Origin: Methylotenera sp. L2L1
GTDB lineage: Bacteria > Pseudomonadota > Gammaproteobacteria > Burkholderiales > Methylophilaceae
Direction: 5' to 3'
Length of the DNA: 64,000 bases
Assembly: GCF_000744605.1 (NCBI RefSeq)
Contig: NZ_JQMG01000001.1
Location: 2,108,001-2,172,000 of the forward strand
The notes beneath the pieces were generated by a model. That model was not told the origin of the DNA and searched no databases. It saw only the letters and a list, made by a program, of their open reading frames with translations. Below, piece after piece: positions 1 to 9,127 of the stretch (the stretch's first letter is position 1; each line of letters begins with the position of its first letter). The position numbers and the translations under genes are program-made.

Positions 1-131
1 GTAGGGGGTTGTGTTGGGTCCTTAAGCGTTTCGGCCAACGCATTACTTTGTAACAATAAATATACAGTGCCTATTAGCCATTTAGGTATTTGTTTTGCAA
101 AGTGCTTAAAAGGGATTAAGTGCGAGTTCAT
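1..131 (-). CDS. mshK: MSHA biogenesis protein MshK (N-terminal part, cut by window edge)
   Basis: Reading the minus strand from the ATG at 131 gives an open frame with no stop to the window edge (43 complete codons). The product starts with a basic stretch and a hydrophobic signal-like segment ending near SNALA, followed by the motif DPTQPP. This DP(T/M)xPP motif after a signal peptide is typical of MshK and GspC-like periplasmic pilus or secretion proteins. The start lies 2 bases past the mshJ stop, so the two are co-transcribed. MshK is thought to act at the inner membrane-secretin interface. Only the N-terminus is visible, so the assignment rests on position and motif. Confidence 0.75.
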   Translation of the reverse strand, partial: MNSHLIPFKHFAKQIPKWLIGTVYLLLQSNALAETLKDPTQPP

Positions 132-133
132 GT

Positions 134-841
134 TTAAATGCTCAACCATGCTTTATCTAAGCTCAGCGTATACACAGTGAGCTTAAGCTGGTTATTCGGA
201 TATGTTTTGGTTGTGAGTTCAGCCTTATTCCAAAGTACGTGCCAACGCATTTTTTCAATAGTAGACACATACTCAAGTAAATCTAAATAACGTCCCTCAA
301 TAGTAATTTCTACACCATGTTTAAATACAGGGTTGTCCTGTTCGGCAATTTGATTAGGTGTCGGTTGAGTGGCTGAATCGTTAGTGGCGTTCAAATGTTG
401 TTCTAATAAGTTTTGAATGGGTAATGTATTGAGTGAAATTAGTTTTAATTTGCCATTTTTGGCTAATAAGTCTCGTAGTAGCTCTGGCATTTTATCAGGG
501 CTAATTAAGGTGATATCTAGCTGATTTTGTGCGGTATTAAGCGAAAGTAATTCAGCTTGTAGCACTGAAATTTGTTGTTTGTTTTGTGCATTTGGATCAA
601 TCGGTTGTTTGTTTTTTAACAAATTCACTTGTTGCTGTAGATCTAACAATACTGATTGATCTGTCGATATCTCAGATAAAAATCGTTGTTTGCTAATGTC
701 TAATGGCGTGATTAATAGCATATTAATCGCCGTGTACGTCACTAATGCTAAGGCCCCAAATACCATTAAACGCTCACGATTATTGAGCGCGTCAAATTTA
801 TCGGAGAGCAACAACCATTTTTCTATAAAAGTGGCTTTCAA
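134..841 (-). CDS. mshJ: MSHA biogenesis protein MshJ (PilO-like)
   Basis: The 235-residue protein has a short cytoplasmic N-terminus, one membrane helix at about residues 25-45, a Gln/Leu-rich coiled coil at about 55-105, and a periplasmic domain. This is the PilO/GspM-like layout of MshJ. PilO-type proteins pair with PilN-type partners to form the inner-membrane alignment complex of the pilus. The start is TTG, overlapping the TGA of the upstream PilN-like gene as TTGA. A GGAG ribosome site sits 7 bases upstream of the TTG, which supports this unusual start. The gene is in the middle of the msh operon, directly before mshK. Confidence 0.82.
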   Translation of the reverse strand: MKATFIEKWLLLSDKFDALNNRERLMVFGALALVTYTAINMLLITPLDISKQRFLSEISTDQSVLLDLQQQVNLLKNKQPIDPNAQNKQQISVLQAELLSLNTAQNQLDITLISPDKMPELLRDLLAKNGKLKLISLNTLPIQNLLEQHLNATNDSATQPTPNQIAEQDNPVFKHGVEITIEGRYLDLLEYVSTIEKMRWHVLWNKAELTTKTYPNNQLKLTVYTLSLDKAWLSI

Positions 842-1635
842 AGTTTATCTCCAGTGGCAGGCGTTTGCTGAGCTGTGTTTAATTGGCCGTTAGGGGTAGG
901 GGGCGATGCCTCGTCAAGTTTGGACGTTAGCGAGAACTCAATGTAATTGGGTGCGTTTGTAATAGGCGATGCATTTTGCACGCCGGGCTTTCCTGCTACA
1001 GCAGCTGTTTTGCTCGGCAGCGTTTGCGGTGCGGTGTTTGGTGTAGTTTGATTGTTGGCTAAAGGGTTGTTAGCTACAGTATCAGGTTTAGGCAAACTAA
1101 TATTTAAACCAGAGAATAATTTACCTTTTAACGCAGGTTCATTGCTCAGGCGGTTAATATATAGCGGTACTAAATCCCCTTGCAATGCTCTACCTTGAAT
1201 ATTAAGTGTATCGGTTTGGCTGTCAACACTAAAGCCAGTTAACCAAAGGCCTTCAATACTTTGTCTAGCGAATGCGCGCATTAATTCTGCATAGCTGTTA
1301 TCTGGTGTATTGGTGCTATGGCTGAGTATGTTAAGTATTTGTTGTTGTACTTGTGCTTTTTGTTCTAACTGTGCAATTTGCTTCTCTAGCGATAGGTCCT
1401 TCTCGAGTGGTGTATGCAATAAAGCCAAGGCTTTAAGTTCATTTTGTATTTTAATAAGCTCGTTTGCTACTTGCTGGCGTTGCATGCTGAGCGCTGAAAC
1501 CTCTTTCTGCGCGTAAGCGTAATAGGCTAGCAGTACAAGCGTCATTGCAATTAGCATCGCGGCCATACTGTTGAGCGTTAGAAACTTCTTTTGTTTGACT
1601 AAAGCAATGTTAACGAGGTTAATCTGTTGGTTCAC
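838..1635 (-). CDS. PilN-like MSHA biogenesis protein (second MshI-type subunit)
   Basis: The 265-residue protein opens with MNQQINLVN, the usual PilN-like opening, has a membrane helix at about residues 22-43 and a long coiled coil at about 44-100. It ends in a Pro/Thr/Asn-rich low-complexity tail. The start is GTG, overlapping the upstream mshI stop as GTGA, and its own stop overlaps mshJ by 4 bases, so translation is probably coupled. It sits between a PilM-like and a PilO-like gene, so it should be the PilN member of the inner-membrane PilM-N-O platform. In some msh loci this gene is called mshI2. The disordered tail from about residue 185 is longer than I would expect for a PilN. Confidence 0.75.
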   Translation of the reverse strand: MNQQINLVNIALVKQKKFLTLNSMAAMLIAMTLVLLAYYAYAQKEVSALSMQRQQVANELIKIQNELKALALLHTPLEKDLSLEKQIAQLEQKAQVQQQILNILSHSTNTPDNSYAELMRAFARQSIEGLWLTGFSVDSQTDTLNIQGRALQGDLVPLYINRLSNEPALKGKLFSGLNISLPKPDTVANNPLANNQTTPNTAPQTLPSKTAAVAGKPGVQNASPITNAPNYIEFSLTSKLDEASPPTPNGQLNTAQQTPATGDKL

Positions 1636-2582
1636 AGCTCATCTCCATCGCGTAATGCAGCACCGAGTGCGGGGAAAAACAAGGCTTGGGATTCTAGAGT
1701 GTTAAGTTTAGCACTACCTTCAAAATCAAAAATATCAGCTAAATCTAAACGCTCAACTTTAATGTATAAGTAAGAGGTAAGGTAGTCATAAAAATCTTCG
1801 CGACCAACAAATGGCGCTAATACAAGGCGATTGATGGCAAGTTGAGGAAATTGCCGTTCAAAGTTATCAAGCGAGCGTTGAACTTCTAACGCGAGTCTTT
1901 CAAAAATATTAGACTTTTGTTCGCTATTGTTACTGGAAATTGCTTCAGTATTGAGTTCAATTTGCCTTGCATGATATAGCGCTTTGTTAGCTGTGAATGT
2001 AAGCAAACCACCGTTTTTATTAATGGATAACAAAGCTAAGCCGCGGTTTTCTTCTTCAATGTAAGCTGCAATATTTCTTTGCGCCATTTCAGGAATATCA
2101 ATCACTTCTAAACCTGATTTAGCAACATCGGCAAACTTCTGCATAAAGTCACCAATCAGTGCATTTTTTGAAGAAACAGCATAAACATAAGATTGTCGAT
2201 TAGATTTGCTGTCATCGGTTGGAATGTGAATAACATCAATGGTTGCTTGCTCAACAGGGTAGTCAACCATGTCTTTAAGCTTCCAGCTAAGGGCTTGTTT
2301 TAGCTCATTGTCAGGAACATTCGGTTTTTCAATCTGAAATATTTGGTACTCGCCTTGCCTAATCAGCAAGGTGCAATGATAGCTATCTATATCAAGGTTA
2401 ATGTCAGCAATGATGGATTGAATATCAAAGGCTTCTTTACCACTTTTAACCTGAGAAAAAGTCAGCTTTACCATGGGTTTTTGCCCATTGCTTTTTACGA
2501 TATGCACAAGCTGTGTGCTTTGCTCTGATGGCTCTATAGAAAGCCAACCTTGCGATTTTTTCTTGGTAAAAAATTTCATCAT
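1632..2582 (-). CDS. mshI: MSHA biogenesis protein MshI (PilM-like)
   Basis: The 316-residue soluble protein has no signal peptide or membrane helix. It has an actin-like PilM-type fold signature: an early beta-rich part, then a conserved PNVPDNELKQALSWK stretch near residues 88-102, which matches the PilM/MshI region contacting PilN. The product is expected to be the cytoplasmic ATP-binding adaptor of the pilus machine. Two ATG codons stand in tandem at the start. The 163-base AT-rich gap before it (2583-2745) is the largest gap after mshA in the operon and may hold an internal promoter, but I could not pick one with confidence. Confidence 0.8.
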   Translation of the reverse strand: MMKFFTKKKSQGWLSIEPSEQSTQLVHIVKSNGQKPMVKLTFSQVKSGKEAFDIQSIIADINLDIDSYHCTLLIRQGEYQIFQIEKPNVPDNELKQALSWKLKDMVDYPVEQATIDVIHIPTDDSKSNRQSYVYAVSSKNALIGDFMQKFADVAKSGLEVIDIPEMAQRNIAAYIEEENRGLALLSINKNGGLLTFTANKALYHARQIELNTEAISSNNSEQKSNIFERLALEVQRSLDNFERQFPQLAINRLVLAPFVGREDFYDYLTSYLYIKVERLDLADIFDFEGSAKLNTLESQALFFPALGAALRDGDEL

Positions 2583-2745
2583 GAGTGTTTATCGAAACCA
2601 AAAGTCTCTTATCGTTTGCAAACAGTATATACCACATTAAGTTGTACGTTATAACTTATTGTAATATATGTATTTATTGTAATTATTTTATTGGAAAATA
2701 TAATTTTTTAACGGCTATATGACCTTAATCAAAAAATGCATTGAA

Positions 2746-5700
2746 TTAAGGCCCGTAATTTTCACGTAAGTAAATGATAGGCGTTTTGTAAATACCAAAA
2801 GTAGCACGTGCACTTGGGTTGGTATTTCCAGTCCCTGACCAATTGAATTTTAGCCAGTCAGGTACGGTTGCTGTTATGTTGATAGAGCCTGAGTTGCCAC
2901 TACCTGGTGCTCTTAACGTTAAGTTGAAATTGCCATTTGCTGGCGGTTCGTTAAACCTTTTAAGTACGCTACCAGCCGCGTTGCAACCTAAGCCACTGTT
3001 GCCTGGGCTTCCTGTATCTAACACACACACCTCATTTGGTTGGAGCCCATCTGCTGGGTTTACATCAGTAAATGCAAGGCTGACACCCGTCGTGCAGGTA
3101 TCACTGCTGTTGAGTACCCATGAACCGTTATTCCAGTATTGTGTGATAAGCGAGGTAGGTAAGTCTAAAAACTCCGAGCCGTAAGCATTTTGTATACGCA
3201 TGCGTCCGCTACGTATTGTCGTTACGCCCTCTGTTCCTGTGGCTGAACTAACTGGATTAGGGGCTGCATCAGTGGCTCTTAACTTAATGATAGCAGGCGA
3301 GGTAAGCACGTTAGTAAATGTATAGCTTGGTGTGGCGTTAGCAATGCCTTGTGAAAAAGCGGTTGCTGGTATGCTGTTGTTTAAAAATGAACCAGCTACG
3401 GCGTTAGCATCACTGAGTGTGGTGGCTTTAGAAAAAGTAGGGGTGGTGTTTGCTGAGCCATCATAATTTTGCGTTATATTACCAAACGCGTTCATCGCTC
3501 TAACTTGTACATTAAAAGGCTGTGCCGAATAGGTAAAGTTTCCAGCATTGCACCCTTGTGTCACGATGGTGTCGAAATGGTCTGGGATAAAGCGGCCAAC
3601 ATTACCCACACCATTACACACTGCGCTGCTTGTACCTGTGTTGCCAGTTGCAGTAATACCCGAGCTTAAATAACTGCCGCTTGTTAACGTTGCGGTGAGG
3701 TCTCCATTACCAACCTCAGACCAATTGAGGTTGCTGGATGTTGCTACGCCATTGGTAAAAGCCCCTAAAGAACCGGTAAAGCTACCATTAACCGCGCTAG
3801 TGCCCGTAGGTTGGCATTTGCTAAAAGCCAGTGTCGCATTTTCTGGGGTGCTTTCTTTACCAAAGTTTGGTGTGGTTGTGTTAGCGTTATTTCTGGCGGT
3901 TACTGTTGTGTTGAAGTTATTACCAGCTTTGATCGGCGCAGCGCTGGTATTGCTAAATACAAAGTCTTTAGGCGCTGCAATAAAGTTATCGCTGCCAGTC
4001 ATACTGAGGCCGGCATCAGCCCCTGAACCTGTATAAGTTGCATTGAGCAATATATTGCCAACATCGGCATATTGAAAGCTAGTGCTAGCAACACCCGATG
4101 CATTAAAAGACAAGCTAACATTTCGCCCCGTGGCATCACATGCGGCTGATGCGCTATTGGTAGTATTCAGTGGCATATTATTGACACGGACTGGAAGCGT
4201 GCCAGTAACTGGGTTGTTGTAGCTACATTTGAAGTTAACGTTCTTATTCAAACTTGCAAATGCTGGCGTACATGCAAGCGTGCTGTTTGATTTTCTGACA
4301 GCACTAACATTAACGGTTTGAGTGGTTTCAGCAACATGGTTAGGTACATTAAAGATAAAACCAGAGTCGTTGTAAGTATGGCTACAACTGGCGGTGCTAC
4401 CATTCCAGCAAGTCCATAAATTCGCTGGTGTAACGGACAGTCCGCTAGTTTCAAATGTTGCCGTTTGTACTGAGGTGACAGGTACAATGATGGTTGTGGC
4501 ACTGCTACCTACTGGAATAGTAAATGGAACTGTAGCTAAGATAACGCCACTAGCGCTTTTTGCGATGACATTGCCGCTTAGTCCATTGGTGTTAACCGTA
4601 CAGCTATTTCCTGTGTCAAAACTATTACATGCATTCACGGTCACGGATGAGCCCGTGCAGGTGACGCCGCTTCCTGTGTGGCTAAGTCTTACGTGGTCTA
4701 GTGTTGCACAAATATTGCTGTCTTGGCGAACTTCATTAAGTTGGCTACTGCCCAGTGCAGATTGAAAAACTTTTAATTCGTCAATATTGCCGGCAAAGCC
4801 AAAGCTATTGTTACCTTCTCCCGAAGCGTTAGTTTCACCGCCAATCGATGCAATGCCACTATCTGAACCAAACGTATTTTCTGTCCATGTTGCACTGACG
4901 TTTGTTAATAGCGTTCCTGACGTGTTGAAAATATAAATATGTTTTCTTTTGTTTGGGATATCAGCGACTGCTGCTACAAAATACCAAGTGTTATTTGCAA
5001 TGATATTTCCAGTATCCAAGCTAAGCGCTGATGGTGTTCCTCGACTAAAAAAACGCAAACCTCCAACACCGCTATCGCCAATACTAAAACCAAAGCCACC
5101 GCTATTGTTTTCATCATCCACAAAGATACGCTGGCCTGAAAGGCTGTTATTGGTTGTTCTCACCCATGCTGTAATAGTAAAGGATGTTCCATTGGCACCT
5201 AAATTAGGAAGGCTTGAGGGTAGTGCTACATAGTCTTTATTTGTGCGATTAAATACACCATAGCGACACGTGCCAGGGCTGCCAGCGATAGCGGGAGATA
5301 GATTTGCTGTACTTGGTTTCGTTGCATTTAAACTGGCAGCCACACCAGAGTAGCTTCCAATAGCATCAATTACCTCTCCTGTTGTGCCAGACCATGCTGA
5401 TTCATTCATTCGAAATTCTGCAATAGGAGCTGGAGCTGGAGGCGCTGTACATTTACTGTTACTAGGCGTGCAATTGCCAAGCACCGTTGTATTGTTGCCA
5501 AGCACTAGTGTATTAGCAGTCAAGTTGCCAGTGATGTCTGCGTTGTTGCCGATATCAATAGTGCCATTAGCACTTAAGTTAACCGAACCCTCAAAGTTGT
5601 TATTTATCGTGATGTTTCCAGAAACAACAATATTGAAGTTGTGGCCATTGTTGTTAATTATAAAGTTGTTGCCAGCCGTTAAAGAGCCTGAAACAAGGTT

Positions 5701-5931
5701 TAGTGTGATGGGCGTTGTGATGTTAATCGTTTGGTTATTACCGAAGGAAATGTTACCTGTACAGTTGTAAGTGATGCCAGCCGAGAAACTACAGTTATTA
5801 AATGGTGATGTACCAATGTCTGCAGGTAATGTGTATGCAAATACCTCACTGATGGATACTAGCGTAGCAATAAAAAATACTAAGCCCGCTTGAAGGCATT
5901 TTTTAAACTGTAGACGATTGATAATGGACAT
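2746..5931 (-). CDS. mshQ: MshQ-like large exported protein with Asn-rich repeats and a LamG domain
   Basis: The 1061-residue protein has a signal peptide ending near VFA at residue 32. Residues about 55-152 form a strongly repetitive Asn/Thr/Ile-rich stretch (GNN and NIT repeats) that looks like a right-handed beta-helix. Residues about 170-405 resemble a LamG/concanavalin-A-like jelly roll (GTSFTITAWVRT, ENTFGS, AGNIDELKVF). After Ig-like beta-rich sequence, the C-terminal part (about 600-1061) matches the MshQ family (DUF6701). Position at the end of the minor pilin set fits MshQ. MshQ is proposed to be surface-exposed with the pilus and possibly adhesive, which is inference here. Paired Cys residues suggest disulfides in the periplasm. 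Confidence 0.8.
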   Translation of the reverse strand: MSIINRLQFKKCLQAGLVFFIATLVSISEVFAYTLPADIGTSPFNNCSFSAGITYNCTGNISFGNNQTINITTPITLNLVSGSLTAGNNFIINNNGHNFNIVVSGNITINNNFEGSVNLSANGTIDIGNNADITGNLTANTLVLGNNTTVLGNCTPSNSKCTAPPAPAPIAEFRMNESAWSGTTGEVIDAIGSYSGVAASLNATKPSTANLSPAIAGSPGTCRYGVFNRTNKDYVALPSSLPNLGANGTSFTITAWVRTTNNSLSGQRIFVDDENNSGGFGFSIGDSGVGGLRFFSRGTPSALSLDTGNIIANNTWYFVAAVADIPNKRKHIYIFNTSGTLLTNVSATWTENTFGSDSGIASIGGETNASGEGNNSFGFAGNIDELKVFQSALGSSQLNEVRQDSNICATLDHVRLSHTGSGVTCTGSSVTVNACNSFDTGNSCTVNTNGLSGNVIAKSASGVILATVPFTIPVGSSATTIIVPVTSVQTATFETSGLSVTPANLWTCWNGSTASCSHTYNDSGFIFNVPNHVAETTQTVNVSAVRKSNSTLACTPAFASLNKNVNFKCSYNNPVTGTLPVRVNNMPLNTTNSASAACDATGRNVSLSFNASGVASTSFQYADVGNILLNATYTGSGADAGLSMTGSDNFIAAPKDFVFSNTSAAPIKAGNNFNTTVTARNNANTTTPNFGKESTPENATLAFSKCQPTGTSAVNGSFTGSLGAFTNGVATSSNLNWSEVGNGDLTATLTSGSYLSSGITATGNTGTSSAVCNGVGNVGRFIPDHFDTIVTQGCNAGNFTYSAQPFNVQVRAMNAFGNITQNYDGSANTTPTFSKATTLSDANAVAGSFLNNSIPATAFSQGIANATPSYTFTNVLTSPAIIKLRATDAAPNPVSSATGTEGVTTIRSGRMRIQNAYGSEFLDLPTSLITQYWNNGSWVLNSSDTCTTGVSLAFTDVNPADGLQPNEVCVLDTGSPGNSGLGCNAAGSVLKRFNEPPANGNFNLTLRAPGSGNSGSINITATVPDWLKFNWSGTGNTNPSARATFGIYKTPIIYLRENYGP

Positions 5932-5992
5932 TACCCAGCTCTGTTGATGATGCAGTTAAAATAAAGTATTCACGTATTTATTTGACTAACGT

Positions 5993-6448
5993 TTATTGAC
6001 ATTCATAAGCCGGTATTGCGTCAGTTGCACGGCATTTGCTAACGGTTGCTTGTAATTGGCGATCGCTGTAGTCAATTGTACCAGCAACACCAAAACTTGC
6101 TCTGGATGTAATTTCAAATAAACGAATCGTACGATCTGTGCCTTGCTCGTTAACGTCAGCAGATTGAACGCAAGAGACGGTAATGACATAGGTTTCAATA
6201 TTAAAAACAGTTGGGTTAGGGGCTGGGCAGCTTGCCAGGTTAGCAGTTCCTGGCGCTAGTACTTGAAATATTCCCCACTCTAAGCCAGTGCGCGCGGCTT
6301 GATAAGCCCTTGCTCCTTGCACATCTTGTTTTGATGTTGCTTGCTGAGTGCTGCTTATATTTAAAGCATATGCACCTAGCGCAGCTAAAATTACTAATAA
6401 AAAAATAGCGGCTGGTAGTAAAAACCCTCGAGCGTAGTGTTTATTCAT
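5993..6448 (-). CDS. mshP: MSHA minor component MshP
   Basis: The 151-residue protein has a short basic leader and RGFLLPAAIFLLVILAALGA, a PilX/MshP-type N-terminal helix without the usual Glu at position 5 of the mature helix. A glycine before FLLP marks the likely peptidase cleavage point. The rest is a small periplasmic domain with several Cys residues. Its start overlaps the mshO stop by 4 bases. The mshO-mshP-mshQ order is the same as in characterised MSHA loci. MshP probably takes part in priming or capping the pilus tip complex. Confidence 0.78.
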   Translation of the reverse strand: MNKHYARGFLLPAAIFLLVILAALGAYALNISSTQQATSKQDVQGARAYQAARTGLEWGIFQVLAPGTANLASCPAPNPTVFNIETYVITVSCVQSADVNEQGTDRTIRLFEITSRASFGVAGTIDYSDRQLQATVSKCRATDAIPAYECQ

Positions 6449-7323
6449 GGTGAGTTAGTGACATTGACTTGGTGCATGAGTGTGATGTTTGCAGTGCCTT
6501 CTGCCATGCTTAAATTAATAGTAACAATGCCTAATCTTTGCAAAATGCCAGGGGCATAGGTAATTGTGCAGCCAGTTAAAGTGTTTGCAAGTTGGTTTCG
6601 TGTTACACCAGCTAAATTATTTAATGCTGCGATGCTTGCAGGTTGTGCCGCTTGGAACGCATAGCCTTCATAACGCCACAATACACGGAGAGTCATATCG
6701 CATGCGTAAGTTACGGGAGTGGAAACTACGTAAAATCGGCTGGAAGGTGAGGCTAAAGGGAAGCTATTTCCAGTAAAGGTAAGCGTATTACTGTTGTTTG
6801 CGGTATTTAATGCGCGTCTATTAGAACCCTCATAAACATCGGCACCAGCAATGCCTAAATTGTAGATAACCAATGAATCGGTATTGGCGACAGTCATGGT
6901 TGTGCCATATAGATTAAAACTTTTGTCTGCTGGGTCAGAAAAATCTAAAGGGTTGTCTGCTGCATTTGTGCCAACAGCGGCTCTATAGCGTCCTGCTTGA
7001 AGTATTGGTGTGAACTCAAGCAGGCTATCAGCGCCGTTTACTGTGGTTCTAACACTGTTTGGCAATCCGTTTCTGATATCGCGCGCCATTCTGCGTAAGG
7101 CGGTATCTGCACGGTCGGATAAATCTGCACGACGTTCAGTATCAAAAAATGATTGCGTAGGTCTGCCAATAAATAGCGCTACGCCACCTGCAAGTATGCC
7201 AACAATTGTAATCACCACCACCAACTCAACCAGTGTGAAGCCTTGATGCGTAAACATGCGCATCTGCAATTGCGATGGTGGCAACCTTTTTAGTGATAAG
7301 GGTAGGTTAAATGTTAGGCGCAT
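6445..7323 (-). CDS. mshO: MSHA minor pilin MshO
   Basis: The protein is 292 residues from the first ATG, with a prepilin motif [12 protein letters not shown] and an N-terminal helix. A long globular part follows (DTERRADLSDRADTALRRMARDIRNG), the pattern of GspJ/PilW/MshO minor pilins. The first start gives a long 27-residue leader and overlaps mshD by 17 bases. A second ATG at 7263 would give a shorter, more usual leader MRMFTHQG. Neither has a strong ribosome site, so the start is uncertain. It is expected to be in the pilus tip complex with MshC, D, P and Q. Confidence 0.82.
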   Translation of the reverse strand: MRLTFNLPLSLKRLPPSQLQMRMFTHQGFTLVELVVVITIVGILAGGVALFIGRPTQSFFDTERRADLSDRADTALRRMARDIRNGLPNSVRTTVNGADSLLEFTPILQAGRYRAAVGTNAADNPLDFSDPADKSFNLYGTTMTVANTDSLVIYNLGIAGADVYEGSNRRALNTANNSNTLTFTGNSFPLASPSSRFYVVSTPVTYACDMTLRVLWRYEGYAFQAAQPASIAALNNLAGVTRNQLANTLTGCTITYAPGILQRLGIVTINLSMAEGTANITLMHQVNVTNSP

Positions 7324-7969
7324 AACGAACCCGATAACCTGTTAGTGTCACTACGGTATTAGCCGGACCAGTGACGCTAACGGTAATTCTAAGCGCTGCA
7401 TCATTATTCAAACCTAAAACACCACCAGCTCTGGTAATGGTGACCGTAGCCGCATATGCGTTTAAACCAGCTAGTGGTGTATTGTTGCCAGGGTTGCAAA
7501 TGCCAGCACATTGCGCGTTAGGCATGGTAAATCCACCATAATCGGCGACATTGTCATAAGGATCTGTATTGCTATAGCGGCTTTCAGTATTAGGGAAGGG
7601 GCCAGTGATAGCACCTGCTCCTGCTGGGTTTGTGTCTTGTGATTGTGTTGCACAGCTAGCATGGTTTGCTGCGGTTGAAGCATTGGCGTCTTCAGGGTCA
7701 CAAAAGGTAAAAGACTGTTGTTGTATCTCTAGCAGTAATGATTCTGCTATCGATAAAGCTTGTTTTCTGACGAGTGGGTCAGCACTGTTACGGCTAGTGA
7801 TTTCAAGTACTTTAAGTACACCAGCCAGCGCAACCCCCATAATGACAATAAAAACAACCAACTCTACTAAAGTCACGCCGGATTGAAATGCAGCTTTACA
7901 AAATCTTTTACTAGGTGAGGGTTGCGTCTCCTCGCACCCGTTACTAGGCCGACTTGGCTTATCGTACAT
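7307..7969 (-). CDS. mshD: MSHA minor pilin MshD
   Basis: The 220-residue minor pilin has the prepilin motif QSG|VTLVELVVF after an unusually long, basic leader of about 31 residues, followed by a membrane helix and the GspI/PilV-like pattern RKQALSIAESLLLEIQQQSF. The position between mshC and mshO and this pattern support MshD. Val instead of Phe at mature position 1 is a small departure from the consensus. The gene overlaps the end of mshC by 11 bases and the start of mshO by 17 bases, which indicates tight translational coupling. Confidence 0.8.
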   Translation of the reverse strand: MYDKPSRPSNGCEETQPSPSKRFCKAAFQSGVTLVELVVFIVIMGVALAGVLKVLEITSRNSADPLVRKQALSIAESLLLEIQQQSFTFCDPEDANASTAANHASCATQSQDTNPAGAGAITGPFPNTESRYSNTDPYDNVADYGGFTMPNAQCAGICNPGNNTPLAGLNAYAATVTITRAGGVLGLNNDAALRITVSVTGPANTVVTLTGYRVRYAPNI

Positions 7970-8420
7970 AGCCAGTTTCTGCCTCTACAGTAATAGTACG
8001 TGCAGGTTCGGCAGGCACAACGGTATTTTGAATTTGAAAAGTAGCTGTGGCATTGGGGATTGGTCTACCTAATCCATCAAAGCCAATAGTAGGTGTGGCA
8101 GTGTTAAGCGCTATATTATTTGGCAATATTTTAATGTAGGCTGTTTGAGTTGCTGGGTCGAGTACCGCAACGTTACAGTTGCTAGTGTAGCCTAAGCAAA
8201 TTGTTCTTGTGCCTAGGTTTACATTCACAAATACGTTGGTACGTTGCGCAATTGCAGTTTTTTGAGCATAGCGTAAAGCTGAGGTAAGGGTGCCATAAGC
8301 ACCCCTAGCATCAAAAGCATCTCGACCAATAAAACGAGGAGCAGCAATTGCGGCAATTAACCCTGTAATGACAATGACTGCCACAAGTTCTACTACAGTA
8401 AAGCCTCTTAATTGACGCAT
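7959..8420 (-). CDS. mshC: MSHA minor pilin MshC
   Basis: From the ATG at 8420 the product is about 153 residues, with leader MRQLRG and mature end FTVVELVAVIVITGL. It continues as a GspH-like minor pilin (RFIGRDAFDARGAYGTLTSALRYAQKTAIAQR). The frame stays open to a TTG at 8474, 12 bases past the mshA stop, but neither start shows a clear ribosome site. I prefer the ATG because it gives the normal short basic leader. The final codons overlap mshD. A GspH-like minor pilin in this place is MshC. Confidence 0.8.
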   Translation of the reverse strand: MRQLRGFTVVELVAVIVITGLIAAIAAPRFIGRDAFDARGAYGTLTSALRYAQKTAIAQRTNVFVNVNLGTRTICLGYTSNCNVAVLDPATQTAYIKILPNNIALNTATPTIGFDGLGRPIPNATATFQIQNTVVPAEPARTITVEAETGYVR

Positions 8421-8486
8421 GCTTGAACAGGTATGCGCTGCACCAATACTTATGGGGGGGACCTTAAGCGTCAATTATGTAAGCAA

Positions 8487-8933
8487 CTAACAGCCAGTGG
8501 TCGTCACGGTGACTGCACCTGTAGTGCCGTTGTAACTCGCTTGACAGGTGGCGCTGCCGCCGTTAACTGGGCGGAATGTAACCGCTGTTGCGGTTGTGTA
8601 GTCAGGAGTAACACCTTCAGCTACTGTTAAGCCAGTCATTGCTGCCCCGATACCAGCTAGCGCGCCTGTAGGTATGCCTGTGGCTGCGGCAACGGCAACT
8701 ACTGTTCCGTCAACCATGTTGACTGTAGCCGCTATACCACCGCTTGCAAAGTGTCTTGCTTGCACTATGCCTACAGATGAGCGTAAACCACCAGCTAAGC
8801 CATTTACTGCAGCTATGCGGGCATCACCAGTTAGATTGATAAATCTAGGTAATGCAGTCGCTGCCAAAATACCTAAAATCACAATAACGACGACTAACTC
8901 TACTAAAGTAAAACCAGATTGTTGATGTTTCAT
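8487..8933 (-). CDS. mshA: MSHA major-type pilin MshA
   Basis: The 148-residue prepilin has leader MKHQQSG, then [18 protein letters not shown], an Ala/Gly/Thr-rich globular domain, and two Cys residues near the C-terminus that would form the disulfide loop of type IV pilins. The length and final TTTGC fit MshA. It has its own 194-base upstream gap and an AGGGAG ribosome site 9 bases before the ATG, so independent strong expression is plausible. A second pilin gene lies just upstream. Which of the two is the main subunit cannot be settled from sequence; this one is closest in size to known MshA. Confidence 0.8.
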   Translation of the reverse strand: MKHQQSGFTLVELVVVIVILGILAATALPRFINLTGDARIAAVNGLAGGLRSSVGIVQARHFASGGIAATVNMVDGTVVAVAAATGIPTGALAGIGAAMTGLTVAEGVTPDYTTATAVTFRPVNGGSATCQASYNGTTGAVTVTTTGC

Positions 8934-9127
8934 TACAGATGACTCCCTAAACGTTAAAAATTAAGACTTTAAATAAACCTGAAATAGCTAAACTTTTTTA
9001 CTTACAAACACAAGACTGATTAAAAATTAGTGGTTAATTGCTTTGTTGAAACTACCCTCAGTACTTCAAATATGCGATTCTTGGTTTTAAACACCATTTA
9101 TGCTGATTTAATTTGATAGCGATTAAA

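Noticed and set aside
3695-5770. Several open frames of 90-128 codons on the plus strand inside mshQ
   Set aside because: They are antisense to a strongly supported coding region, have Leu/Pro/Val-biased products without motifs, and arise from the repetitive Asn/Thr/Ser codons of mshQ.
5450-5770. Short repeats resembling a CRISPR or satellite array
   Set aside because: The repeats are imperfect, stay in frame and encode the GNN/NIT amino-acid repeats of mshQ.
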